Below, in pieces: positions 1 to 7,711 of a stretch of DNA of 64,000 bases (the first letter of the stretch is position 1; every line of letters starts with the position of its first letter). A program made the position numbers and the translations under genes. The notes beneath the pieces were generated by a model. That model did no database searches, was not told the DNA's origin, and saw only the letters and a list, made by a program, of their open reading frames with translations. The stretch is from Alphaproteobacteria bacterium (GTDB taxonomy: Bacteria > Pseudomonadota > Alphaproteobacteria > Elsterales > Elsteraceae). Location of the stretch: NCBI GenBank assembly GCA_013298565.1, contig JAAFIC010000002.1:1-64000 (forward strand). Direction: 5' to 3'.

Positions 1-20
1 GCAAAAACTTTGCTCTCATC

Positions 21-189
21 AAGACGCTCTAGTTTTATCTTAGCCCTCGCCGCCCGGTGCGTTTGACGCGCTAAGCGCATCGCCGGGCGCATCCGCGCCC
101 TTGGCCGCCGCCTCACCCGACACGCTGGCGTGTCAAACACGCCTGATGCGGCTTATAGAGCCGCGCCAGAGTTAAGGCGCGCGGCTCTA
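21..189. repeat. Dispersed intergenic repeat, copy A (long form)
   Basis: This GC-rich stretch contains several small inverted repeats. It closely matches, in reverse complement, 46635-46796, and in shortened form 58322-58432 and 62691-62790. It opens with a GCTCTAGTTTTATCTTAGC-like block and ends in a 34-nt hairpin (156-189) with TAGAGCCGCGC and GCGCGGCTCTA arms. The last three bases, read on the minus strand, are the TAG stop of the DUF1178 gene. It is probably a REP-like or small non-autonomous element that also acts as a terminator. Nothing recognisable lies in 1-20. Confidence 0.8.
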
Positions 190-636
190 ATTCCCCAACG
201 GCACCCAAGGAATTCGGCCAACCTCGATGCCCTCTTCCGCCAGCGCTTCGCGGTCGGCTTCCGAGCTTTCGCCGTAGATGCCGTGGGCTTCTACTTCGCC
301 ATAGTGAATTTTGCGGGCTTCTTCGGCAAAGTTATCACCAACATAATCGCAATCGGCTTCAATCTTGCGGCGTATCTCCCGCAGGGCCTGCATCGCTACG
401 GCCTGGTGATCGGCCACTTCGGCGGTGGGAGTGGCGATGGCTTCTGCGGTTGGGGTTACGGCGGCCTTTGAGGATGGGCGAATGGCAGGGGCCATCAGGG
501 CTTTGCGGATGCCGGTATCGCCGCAGATTGGGCAGGCGATTGCCCCGCCCGCCGCTTGCGCGTCGAACGCGGCGCTATTGCGGAACCAAGCGTCGAACCC
601 ATGCTCCGCAGAGCACAGAAGGCTATACACAATCAT
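187..636 (-). CDS. DUF1178 family protein
   Basis: A 149-residue protein beginning MIVYSLLCSAEHGF, the typical start of the DUF1178 family. Cys8 is followed by a CPIC pair near residue 37, which suggests a small metal-binding N-terminal domain. The rest is acidic and probably helical, with an Ala/Pro-rich middle. The start at 636 was chosen because family similarity begins there; an upstream ATG would run into the next gene. It lies 19 bp after the nitrilase-family gene, in the usual alphaproteobacterial order amidase-DUF1178. No biochemical function is known to me. Its TAG stop is also the first triplet of the repeat hairpin at 156-189. Confidence 0.85.
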   Translation of the reverse strand: MIVYSLLCSAEHGFDAWFRNSAAFDAQAAGGAIACPICGDTGIRKALMAPAIRPSSKAAVTPTAEAIATPTAEVADHQAVAMQALREIRRKIEADCDYVGDNFAEEARKIHYGEVEAHGIYGESSEADREALAEEGIEVGRIPWVPLGN

Positions 637-655
637 AAGAATTAAATAAGTCGGC

Positions 656-1486
656 TCATCGGGAAAAGGAAGGGGGTAGCGTAAACGGTCTATCATGGGT
701 AAGCGCCGGGATGCGTTGGCGGGCGTATGCAACCTCCGCCAAATCGAGATCGGCCAGCACTAGCCCCGGCTCGGTGCCCGCGTCGGCGATAATCTCGCCC
801 CAGGGGTTTACGATCAGCGAATGGCCATAGGTGCGGCGGCCTTCAGCGTGAATGCCGGTTTGCGCGGGGGCGAGCACGAAGCAGCCGGTTTCAATCGCCC
901 GCGCCCGCAATAAAATGTGCCAATGGGCGTCCCCGGTCGGCACGGTGAAGGCAGACGGAATGGTGAGAATATCGGCCCCCGCCTGGGCTAGCGCCCGAAA
1001 CAGGCCAGCGAAGCGCAGATCGTAGCACACGCTGAGGCCCAACCGCGCCACGGGGGTTTCCACCGTTACCGCCGTATCGCCGGGGGCGATCAGCGCCGAT
1101 TCGCGGTAGCTTTCACCGTTGGCGAGATCGACATCGAACAGATGGATTTTATCGTAGCGCGCGGCGATGCGGCCATCGGGGGCAAAAAGCAGCGATCGGT
1201 TGGCGAGTTTTCCGCCCGCTACCTGCACAGCAAGAGAGCCTGCCAGCAGAAAGGCCCCGGTTTCTTGCGCCAACTGCGAAAACAGCGGCGGCAGCGGGTG
1301 ATCTTCCTCGGTCAGCGCTTTGGCGCGGTGGGCGTCCCGATCCGGCTCCAGCATCGCGCAGTTTTCGGGGGCAAGAATGAGGCGTGCGCCCTCGGCGGCG
1401 GCATCCTTAATCTGCGCTTCGAGAAACGCGAGGTTCGGCGCGAAGTCCCGCGCGGCGGTCTGTTGGATCAGGGCGACACGCAGCAT
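656..1486 (-). CDS. Carbon-nitrogen hydrolase (nitrilase superfamily, Nit-like amidase)
   Basis: A 276-residue nitrilase-superfamily hydrolase with all three catalytic residues in place: Glu41 (APENCAM), Lys113 (YDKIHLFD) and Cys154 (SVCYDLRF). The SVCYDLRF context and the C-terminal Asp-Leu-Asp strand resemble the Nit1/Nit2 branch, whose members hydrolyse deaminated glutathione or omega-amides. A role in glutathione damage repair fits the adjacent glutaredoxin 5 bp upstream, but the substrate is inferred. Cytosolic, with no signal peptide. Probably one transcript with grxC and the DUF1178 gene. Confidence 0.9.
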   Translation of the reverse strand: MLRVALIQQTAARDFAPNLAFLEAQIKDAAAEGARLILAPENCAMLEPDRDAHRAKALTEEDHPLPPLFSQLAQETGAFLLAGSLAVQVAGGKLANRSLLFAPDGRIAARYDKIHLFDVDLANGESYRESALIAPGDTAVTVETPVARLGLSVCYDLRFAGLFRALAQAGADILTIPSAFTVPTGDAHWHILLRARAIETGCFVLAPAQTGIHAEGRRTYGHSLIVNPWGEIIADAGTEPGLVLADLDLAEVAYARQRIPALTHDRPFTLPPSFSR

Positions 1487-1491
1487 AGGGA

Positions 1492-1749
1492 TTAGGCGGC
1501 GAGCAGCGGATCAAGCCCGCCCTTGGCCTCAAGCGCGTGCAGATCGTCACAACCGCCGATGAGGGTGCCATTGATAAAAACTTGCGGCACGCTGTTCTTG
1601 CCGCCACTACGGGCGCGCATTTCGGCACGCAACGCGGGCTTTGCCATAACATCAAACTCTTCCCAAGTTTGGCCCTTGGCGGTCAGCAGGCGCTTGGCCT
1701 TGGCGCAATAGGGGCAGAACGGATCAGCATAAAGTTCAATCTTGGCCAT
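1492..1749 (-). CDS. grxC: Glutaredoxin 3
   Basis: An 85-residue thioredoxin-fold protein with the dithiol active site CPYC (Cys12-Cys15). It has the family TVP-like loop (SVPQVFING) and a GG-C-DDL segment that binds glutathione. Length and motifs match class I bacterial glutaredoxin 3, which reduces disulfides and glutathionylated proteins using glutathione. It starts a small minus-strand operon with the nitrilase-like hydrolase and DUF1178 gene, an arrangement common in alphaproteobacteria. Confidence 0.95.
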   Translation of the reverse strand: MAKIELYADPFCPYCAKAKRLLTAKGQTWEEFDVMAKPALRAEMRARSGGKNSVPQVFINGTLIGGCDDLHALEAKGGLDPLLAA

Positions 1750-1864
1750 GAAGGTCTCACTGGTTCAAACGCTATAGGTATAGTTAAGAAGAGTTCTAAA
1801 AAGATGCTAGGGGCAAGAATGGAGGTTGGCTATGCGGATTTGAAGGGGTTGGGGCGCGGGCCGA

Positions 1865-2038
1865 TTACCGTTCGTTCGCCTCACCGCGATCAAACGACCA
1901 GCCCGGCGGCAGCGGCTTCCGCAGCGCTCGAAGGCTTTCGAGCGCCTGGGCGCGGTCTGGGGCGCTGTTCGCGTCGAGGGCGCGGGCTTCGGCAGCCAAA
2001 CGAATGGCGAGGCTATTAGCCCGGCGCGAGACCTGCAT
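1865..2038 (-). pseudogene. Shrunken AbrB/MazE-type antitoxin (internally deleted)
   Basis: A 57-residue reading frame with a good ribosome site (AGGAGC, 4 nt before the ATG). Its N-terminus (MQVSRRANSLAIRLAAE) matches the first beta-hairpin of AbrB/MazE-type antitoxins that pair with PIN toxins. Its C-terminus (LRKPLPPGWSFDRGEANER) matches the toxin-binding tail of the same family. About 20 central residues that normally complete the DNA-binding swapped-hairpin fold are missing, and no PIN toxin gene follows. It is therefore most likely a decaying orphan antitoxin; a functional minimal protein cannot be excluded. It lies between lolA and grxC. Confidence 0.6.
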
Positions 2039-2052
2039 GATAGCTCCTATAG

Positions 2053-2706
2053 CTAATTATACCGCTCCACGGGCCGGTTGAAGAACTTTGGGTCGCGGAA
2101 TTCAAACACTTTGGCGTCGATGGGGTCGCCCGTGCGGGCATCAATCAGGGTAACGCGGGTCGAGCGGTTTTGGCTATCGAGCACGCTCCATTGTTCGAGC
2201 CGGAAGGGCGCTTCGCTGAACTGCAACGTAAGCTCCCCTTGCTCGGTATCATCGGTTTCACGCACGGAAACGCGCAGAACGCCGGGGCCGCGATCAATGC
2301 GCGTTACCGTAATGTCTTGGCTCAAGCGCACTTTGTCGCGCAGCAAAAAAGCGACCGGCGTGCTGCTGAGGGGTAGGGCCGTGGTCTCGTTCAACTCGCG
2401 ATCATGGTAGGTTAAGAACGAGCCATCGGCAACCATGACCACGGGGGAGGGCGGGGCATAGTCGAAGCGCATCTTGCCGGGGCGTTGAATAAACACCGCA
2501 CCGCGCGCAATCGCGCCCGTATCAGTTATTTGCAAGAACTTCGCCGTAAGGGTTTTTAGCCCGTCGAAATAGGTTTCGATGCGGGCAAGGTCGATCTTGT
2601 CTTGGGGCGTGAGCGGCCAGGGTTTGGCTTTCGCAGCCAGTGCCGGAGTAGAAAAAAACGCGAGCGCGAACACGGCAAGCAAAGCGCAGCGAGCAATCCC
2701 AAGCAT
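2053..2706 (-). CDS. lolA: Outer-membrane lipoprotein carrier protein LolA
   Basis: A 217-residue periplasmic protein with a clear signal peptide (hydrophobic stretch at residues 8-22, cleavage after ALA near 24). The mature part has the LolA pattern: YFDGLKTLTAKFLQ, then RPGKMRFDY, a VADGSFLTYHDRELNE strand, and the C-terminal VTLIDARTGDPIDAKVFEF strands of the open beta-barrel. LolA carries lipoproteins from LolCDE to the outer membrane. The gene stands alone, with 34 bp to the flavoprotein gene upstream and the antitoxin remnant downstream. The start at 2706 is the ATG of the signal peptide. Confidence 0.9.
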   Translation of the reverse strand: MLGIARCALLAVFALAFFSTPALAAKAKPWPLTPQDKIDLARIETYFDGLKTLTAKFLQITDTGAIARGAVFIQRPGKMRFDYAPPSPVVMVADGSFLTYHDRELNETTALPLSSTPVAFLLRDKVRLSQDITVTRIDRGPGVLRVSVRETDDTEQGELTLQFSEAPFRLEQWSVLDSQNRSTRVTLIDARTGDPIDAKVFEFRDPKFFNRPVERYN

Positions 2707-2740
2707 TGTTTATAATCCTTTAGTCCTAGGGCATCTCACT

Positions 2741-3922
2741 TTAACCCGGTGGGCGTGGCGAAATAAGGGCGAGCATACCGCGCGCTGCAACGACACCACT
2801 GGCTAGGCAGGCATTCAGCAGATAGCCGCCCGTGGGCGCGGCCCAATCCAGCATTTCCCCCGCCACGAACCAGCCGGGTCTTTCGGCGAGCATCAGCCCT
2901 GGAGTAAGACCGTTAAACTGAACCCCGCCCGCGCTGGAAATAGCTTCGGCGATAGGGCGCGGCCCAGTCAAGACGAGCGGCAGCGCTTTAAGGCGGCGGG
3001 CGAGTGCGGCGGGCGCATCCCACCCCGGCACGCGCCCGCCTTCGTTGAGCAGAGCGATGGCGGCGGGGGACAGGCGGAAACTCTTTTTAAGGAACGACCC
3101 CAGCGAGGCACTGCCGCGCTGGGCGAGCTTTTCTAGCACCAAGCGTTCGTCATGGTCCGGCAGCAGATCGACGCTAAGGGTTGCGCCCGGAGCAAGAGAG
3201 TGGGAGAGGGCATAGAGCGCGCTGCCCTCTAAGCCATAAGCGGTCAGAATAACTTCGCCACGCACGCGCTGAGTACCCGCCGAGAGCGCAACGGTTTTCA
3301 GCGGGCTTCCCGCCTTTTGCGTCAACACGTCCGACCAATTGATCTGCCAACCGCAGTTGAAGGGGCGTAGCGGCGCGATGGGCGTGGGCAGGAAGGGGGT
3401 CCACGCGCCGTCCGAGCCGAGATGCGGCCAGCTTGCCCCGCCAAGCGCCAGCAGCACAGCATCGCCACGCGCGACGATAGAGCCGTTTGGTGTCTCGAAG
3501 GTTAGCGCGCCGCCGTCGGCCTGTCCGGTCCAGCGGTGGCGCGTGTGCGTGCGTAACCCTAGGCCCCGCAGGCGCGTGAGCCAGGCGCGCAGCAGGGGTG
3601 CCGCCTTAAAATCAGTCGGAAAGATGCGCCCGGAGGTGCCGATGAACGTCTCGATCCCCAAATCCGTCGCCCACGCGCGGATCGCTTCGGGCGGCAGCGT
3701 TTCGATCCACGGGCGCACGGCCTCGGCTTCGGGGCCGTAGCGCTCCAGAAAAGCAGGCAAGGGTTCGGAATGAGTGAGGTTCAGCCCGCCCCGCCCGGCA
3801 AGCAGAAATTTCCGCCCGAGCGAGGGCATGGCGTCGTAAAGATCGACGGAGGCCCCGGCTTTCAGCAGCGTTTCCGCCGCCATCAACCCCGCCGGACCCC
3901 CGCCGACGATAAGGGCTTTCAC
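2741..3922 (-). CDS. BaiN/HI0933-family FAD-dependent oxidoreductase (TIGR03862-like)
   Basis: A 393-residue flavoprotein beginning with a Rossmann motif (VKALIVGGGPAGLMAAE), followed by GRKFLLAGRGGLNLTHSE, the signature of the HI0933/BaiN-like family. It ends with a second FAD contact (AGEMLDWAAPTGGYLLNAC). I chose the GTG at 3922 because the Rossmann strand starts there; the longer ATG form would overlap the DUF262 gene and add residues atypical of the family. The substrate is unknown; relatives are annotated only as putative NAD(P)/FAD-dependent dehydrogenases. The family assignment is firmer than any role. Confidence 0.85.
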   Translation of the reverse strand: MKALIVGGGPAGLMAAETLLKAGASVDLYDAMPSLGRKFLLAGRGGLNLTHSEPLPAFLERYGPEAEAVRPWIETLPPEAIRAWATDLGIETFIGTSGRIFPTDFKAAPLLRAWLTRLRGLGLRTHTRHRWTGQADGGALTFETPNGSIVARGDAVLLALGGASWPHLGSDGAWTPFLPTPIAPLRPFNCGWQINWSDVLTQKAGSPLKTVALSAGTQRVRGEVILTAYGLEGSALYALSHSLAPGATLSVDLLPDHDERLVLEKLAQRGSASLGSFLKKSFRLSPAAIALLNEGGRVPGWDAPAALARRLKALPLVLTGPRPIAEAISSAGGVQFNGLTPGLMLAERPGWFVAGEMLDWAAPTGGYLLNACLASGVVAARGMLALISPRPPG

Positions 3923-3935
3923 GAAGCGTAGCGCT

Positions 3936-5651
3936 TCAAGAAAGCTGAGAAATGCGCCAGATACTGCTAGCAATATCGGCGAGTTTCTTTTGCCGTGCCG
4001 AGACACGTTCTGGTGTCCAATCAGTGTTCTCTTCAGCCAATTTCTGGGTCAATCCAAAATTACTCTCTCGCAAAACAGGCCGTTTCTGATCATATGACGT
4101 ATTCCCTAAGTCACGATTCGGCTTCTTCTCAAGCATCGTCATATTGCCAATCCGATAAACTAAAGCATGAGCTTCTTCATCACTAAAACTCTCCCAGCCA
4201 GAACTGGGGTTCTGTGGTAGAATATGTTCTATATTTAGAATAGCGTTCTCAAAATCATAAGCATTGTTGCTATCTTGCCGTTCTAATTCGCATAAAATAT
4301 ACCGAACAACCCGGTTGTTACGGGCATCCGTTGTGCGAATTATTTTATCAGTAAAAGATATCTTAAATGTATCATCTTTAGGGTATATGGTTTGCAAAGA
4401 TTCTAAAACTTGGCTTGCGTTATAAGAATCATGTGTATTTAGTTTTTGTGCGGTATTAGAATATATTTTCTCCTGCTCATGTGTTGGAAAGCTACCAATC
4501 ACATTATAGCGAAATGAAATCATTACGCAGGCACGTAAAACAGTAGCGAAATCGTCATCGTTGAGTTTACGGTGAGCTGCAAACAGAATAGAAAAAGGTT
4601 GCCGAACGCGAAACATACGCAGTTGCTGCGCCCAAGCTCTCCACTGAGGTGCCCAATGAGATGCTTCAGGATTTGTAAGGGCAAGATAAGTATCCATATC
4701 TTCTTCCATGCTACGAAGAAGATCAAGTACCCCGGATCTGTCAATTATTTTACTTCTAATTATCTTAAATAGCTCTGATTGCCTCACAAAACTTTTTCGA
4801 CTTATCCAGTGAATACGTAAAAAATCTGGAAAACTTTCTGCTCCGAGCTTAGAGACCATCGACTCCCAGCGATTTTCGAGAGATTGCATCTCTTCGACAT
4901 TGTTAGCGTTCTTACTGAGAACCGAAAATAGGTAATTTTTGAGTAAATTAGTAGAAGATAAGCGTACGCCGCGAGCGTTAAGAGTCTCAAAAACCTTATA
5001 GGCATTGAGTTCATCTGTGACGCTAATCACCGTAAAAAATAGCCTATCACTCATGGTTTCAAGGAGTGATGCAAGTGCAATGCCCTCTTCCCCATTTTCT
5101 TTTTTACTATAATCTTTGACTCGGCGATCATACCATTCAAATGCCTTGCGAAGACTGTGTTCGGAAGCACGAAGACCTCTTTGCGGCAAATGCCCCAGAG
5201 AAACAAGATGGGTCTGGTAATAATTATCGTTATTACGGTTTAGAGAAAGTTTGCTGCGCGTAATCAGCGTAACGGGGTCTAAATAACCTATGTAAGTTTG
5301 TCGGATTTGATCGAGGCGTCTCTGATTGTCGTCAGAGTTTTTTTTGTCCTCGATCAGACGTTGGAGATTTTTCAAAACGGCGAGAACGATTAAACTGAGT
5401 GTTGTTAGGCGTTGCTGACCGTCGATAACATCAAAGGTCTTCTCGTCTTGGGATTGCAGAACAAGATACCCCATATAATGGGCTGTCTCGCCGCCATCGC
5501 GAACCGATTCCAATATATCGGACCATAGATATTCCCATTCCTCATCCGTCCAACTATAATCTCGTTGGAAACGTGGAATACGATAAGTTAGGCCATTGCC
5601 AATCAGTTTTCGGTAAGTATTGTTCTCAGTTTTAAAGTTACTAGCGGACAT
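3936..5651 (-). CDS. DUF262-DUF1524 (GmrSD-like) protein, probable defence nuclease
   Basis: A 571-residue protein with an N-terminal DUF262 domain: YRIPRFQRDYSW at about 23-34 and the nucleotide-binding signature DGQQR at 77-81. Its C-terminal DUF1524 domain has an HNH-like core: EHILPQ with His476, then GNMTMLE and a following Asn. In GmrSD-type type IV restriction enzymes these are the NTP-binding and nuclease parts; here they are fused. The gene is clearly AT-richer than both neighbours, with AT-rich codon choice and an AT-rich 100-bp upstream gap, which suggests recent transfer. It sits alone between housekeeping genes, without a visible methylase or integrase. Cutting of modified phage DNA is inferred from the family. 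Confidence 0.85.
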   Translation of the reverse strand: MSASNFKTENNTYRKLIGNGLTYRIPRFQRDYSWTDEEWEYLWSDILESVRDGGETAHYMGYLVLQSQDEKTFDVIDGQQRLTTLSLIVLAVLKNLQRLIEDKKNSDDNQRRLDQIRQTYIGYLDPVTLITRSKLSLNRNNDNYYQTHLVSLGHLPQRGLRASEHSLRKAFEWYDRRVKDYSKKENGEEGIALASLLETMSDRLFFTVISVTDELNAYKVFETLNARGVRLSSTNLLKNYLFSVLSKNANNVEEMQSLENRWESMVSKLGAESFPDFLRIHWISRKSFVRQSELFKIIRSKIIDRSGVLDLLRSMEEDMDTYLALTNPEASHWAPQWRAWAQQLRMFRVRQPFSILFAAHRKLNDDDFATVLRACVMISFRYNVIGSFPTHEQEKIYSNTAQKLNTHDSYNASQVLESLQTIYPKDDTFKISFTDKIIRTTDARNNRVVRYILCELERQDSNNAYDFENAILNIEHILPQNPSSGWESFSDEEAHALVYRIGNMTMLEKKPNRDLGNTSYDQKRPVLRESNFGLTQKLAEENTDWTPERVSARQKKLADIASSIWRISQLS

Positions 5652-5752
5652 TATTAAATCCCTTCTCCGCTCTGCAAAAATATCTCACGATATTCACTAT
5701 TTATCAGGTCTCAGGCGTTTTTGTCAAATAAGACCATGCCGCATTTCGCCCT

Positions 5753-6205
5753 TCACGGCACCAACGAAATATCATACCGCACAAAAGCTGAAAGTTTCGC
5801 CACGCGGTCGTAGAGTTTGCGTGCGGTGGCATTATCTACGTGCGTGTGCCAGTAAATCCGATACCAGCCGGATGTTTTGCCAATATCGACCAGGGCGTCA
5901 ATCAGCTTTTCGCCCGCCCGCTGGCCGCGTGCATCCGGGGCAACGAACAGGTCTTCAAGGTAGGCGACGTGCCGCGCGCTATTCGTGTGCAGGTGCGGGA
6001 TGTAGTGGAGAAGGCCGACCAGCGCGCCCGTCTCCGTTGCCGCCACCAACCCGTATAGCCCCACGGCAGGATCGTGCAGTCGCCGCCAATTGGCTTCGAT
6101 CAGCGCCGGGGTGTAGTCGGTCTTGTAGAATTTCCCGTAGGCGAGAAAAAGCGCTTCCCACCCGGCACGGTCGGTCAACGCTAATGGACGAACAGAGGTT
6201 TCCAT
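5753..6205 (-). CDS. GNAT family N-acetyltransferase
   Basis: A 150-residue single-domain GNAT protein. The acetyl-CoA loop is VAPDARGQRAGEKLIDAL (residues about 88-105), preceded by the YLEDLFV strand and followed by the YWHTHVDNATARKLYDRV helix typical of motif B. It matches the common small RimI-like and polyamine-type acetyltransferases, but the substrate cannot be told. It follows pmbA (2-bp gap) and is probably cotranscribed with it. The AT-rich DUF262 gene is downstream. Confidence 0.85.
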   Translation of the reverse strand: METSVRPLALTDRAGWEALFLAYGKFYKTDYTPALIEANWRRLHDPAVGLYGLVAATETGALVGLLHYIPHLHTNSARHVAYLEDLFVAPDARGQRAGEKLIDALVDIGKTSGWYRIYWHTHVDNATARKLYDRVAKLSAFVRYDISLVP

Positions 6206-6207
6206 GA

Positions 6208-7545
6208 TTACCGCCCCGCCAAAACCATGCCATCGACGCGCAAGCTGGGGCTATCGAGGCCGCGTTTGATCTCCAGATCGTCGGCGGGGGTGAGGGTCTG
6301 GTACATGTCCTTCAGATTGCCTGCGATAGTGATTTCGCTGACCGGATAGGCGATTTCCCCCTTCTCGATCCAGAAACCTGCTGCCCCCCGGCTATAATCA
6401 CCCGTGAGGCCATTAACGCCCTGGCCCATCAGGTCGGTCACATAGAGCGCGTTTTCCCCCGCATAAAGCTCCTGCGGCTTTAGCGTTCCTGCGTCCACGG
6501 TTAGGTTGCTCGCGGCGGGGCCGGGCGGGCCGGATGTGCCGCGCGCGGCGTGGCCTGTGGGCGCAAGGTTCAACTGCCGGGCCGAGCGCAGATCGAGCAG
6601 CCACGTCGTCAGTACGCCCTTATCGAACAGAGCGCGCGCTTGGGTTGGCAGCCCTTCGGCGTCATAGGGGCGGGAGCGCAACCCGCGTTTGCGGTGCGGC
6701 TCTTCACGCACGGTGATCTTCGGGCTAAACACCGGCTGGCCGAGTTTATCTTTGAGAAAGCTGGTGCCGCGCGCGATGCTGGGGCCGGAAATCGCGCCCA
6801 AAGCGTGCCCAACCAGGCCACCCGCCACGCGCGGATCGAAGATCACCGGCACTTTGGCGGTTTCCAGTTTGCGCGGATTGAGGCGGCGCAACGCCCGTTC
6901 GGCGGCGGATCGGCCAATCTGAGCCGGATCGTCCAAATCTTCGGCGTGCAGGGCGGATGAATAATCGTAATCGCGCTCCATGCCCGTGCCGGTTCCGGCA
7001 ACAGCGGTCATGGAGATGGAATGGTAGGTGCTGTGGTTTTCGCCCGCAAACCCGGCGGAGGTTACAAGGGCGCTGTAGCCCGAACCCCAGCCAGCGCTGG
7101 CCCCGTCGGAGTTCGTAATCCCGGCAATGCTCATGGCCGTTTCTTCGGCTAAAGCCGCGCGGGCAAGTAGGGTTTCAATATTAGGCTCATGGGGATCGAC
7201 ACTATCAAGCGTGGGGAAACTCCGGGCGAGAAGGTCCGCCCCGGCAATGCCGCAAAACGGGTCTTCCGGCGCAAGCCGCGCCATCGCAAGGGCGCGTTCC
7301 ACCATCGCCGCCAGCGCGTCTGGACGAAGATCGCTGCTGGAGACGATGGCTTGGCGCTGACCAATGAAAACGCGCAGGCCCAAGTCTTGGCCTTCCGACC
7401 GTTCGAGTTTTTCGATGCGCCCTAGGCGGCGTTCGATGGAAACCGACGTGCCGTGATGCATTACCGCATCGGCGCTATCGGCCCCTGCCGCACGGGCCTT
7501 GGCCACGAGATCGGAGAGAAGGTCTAAAGTGGGGGGTATCGTCAT
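6208..7545 (-). CDS. pmbA: PmbA/TldD family metallopeptidase-like protein
   Basis: A 445-residue protein of the TldD/PmbA family. The N-terminal domain starts MTIPPTLDLLSDLVAKARAAGAD. The C-terminal half has the conserved GTSFLKDKLGQPVFSP and RGTSGPP segments and ends in SLRVDGMVLAGR. TldD/PmbA proteins form a periprotein protease; PmbA itself lacks the HExxxH motif, and none is visible here, so a partner TldD elsewhere is expected. The ATG at 7545 was taken; a TTG at 7599 has no family similarity upstream. It is transcribed after ftsZ but separated by 166 bp that include a hairpin. Confidence 0.88.
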   Translation of the reverse strand: MTIPPTLDLLSDLVAKARAAGADSADAVMHHGTSVSIERRLGRIEKLERSEGQDLGLRVFIGQRQAIVSSSDLRPDALAAMVERALAMARLAPEDPFCGIAGADLLARSFPTLDSVDPHEPNIETLLARAALAEETAMSIAGITNSDGASAGWGSGYSALVTSAGFAGENHSTYHSISMTAVAGTGTGMERDYDYSSALHAEDLDDPAQIGRSAAERALRRLNPRKLETAKVPVIFDPRVAGGLVGHALGAISGPSIARGTSFLKDKLGQPVFSPKITVREEPHRKRGLRSRPYDAEGLPTQARALFDKGVLTTWLLDLRSARQLNLAPTGHAARGTSGPPGPAASNLTVDAGTLKPQELYAGENALYVTDLMGQGVNGLTGDYSRGAAGFWIEKGEIAYPVSEITIAGNLKDMYQTLTPADDLEIKRGLDSPSLRVDGMVLAGR

Positions 7546-7659
7546 GCGTGAAGTCGCCAAACTGCTAGAAGCGGAGGGATCACAGAGTGGCGATCCCAAG
7601 CACGGCGGACAACCCCCAAAGCGCGGGTTTCCCTCAAACTAGGTCATATCTCCGGCAAC

Positions 7660-7690
7660 CCCGGCGCGGTTGAGGCGCAACCGTGCCGGG
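7660..7690 (-). terminator. Candidate terminator hairpin downstream of ftsZ
   Basis: Two 13-nt arms (CCCGGCGCGGTTG and CAACCGTGCCGGG), matching at 12 positions, are separated by a 5-nt loop. The hairpin lies 22 bp past the ftsZ stop on the transcribed strand. No clear U-tract follows, so it may attenuate or protect the mRNA end rather than be a classic intrinsic terminator. Confidence 0.5.
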
Positions 7691-7711
7691 ATGAGTGGAA
7701 GCGTACCGAGC

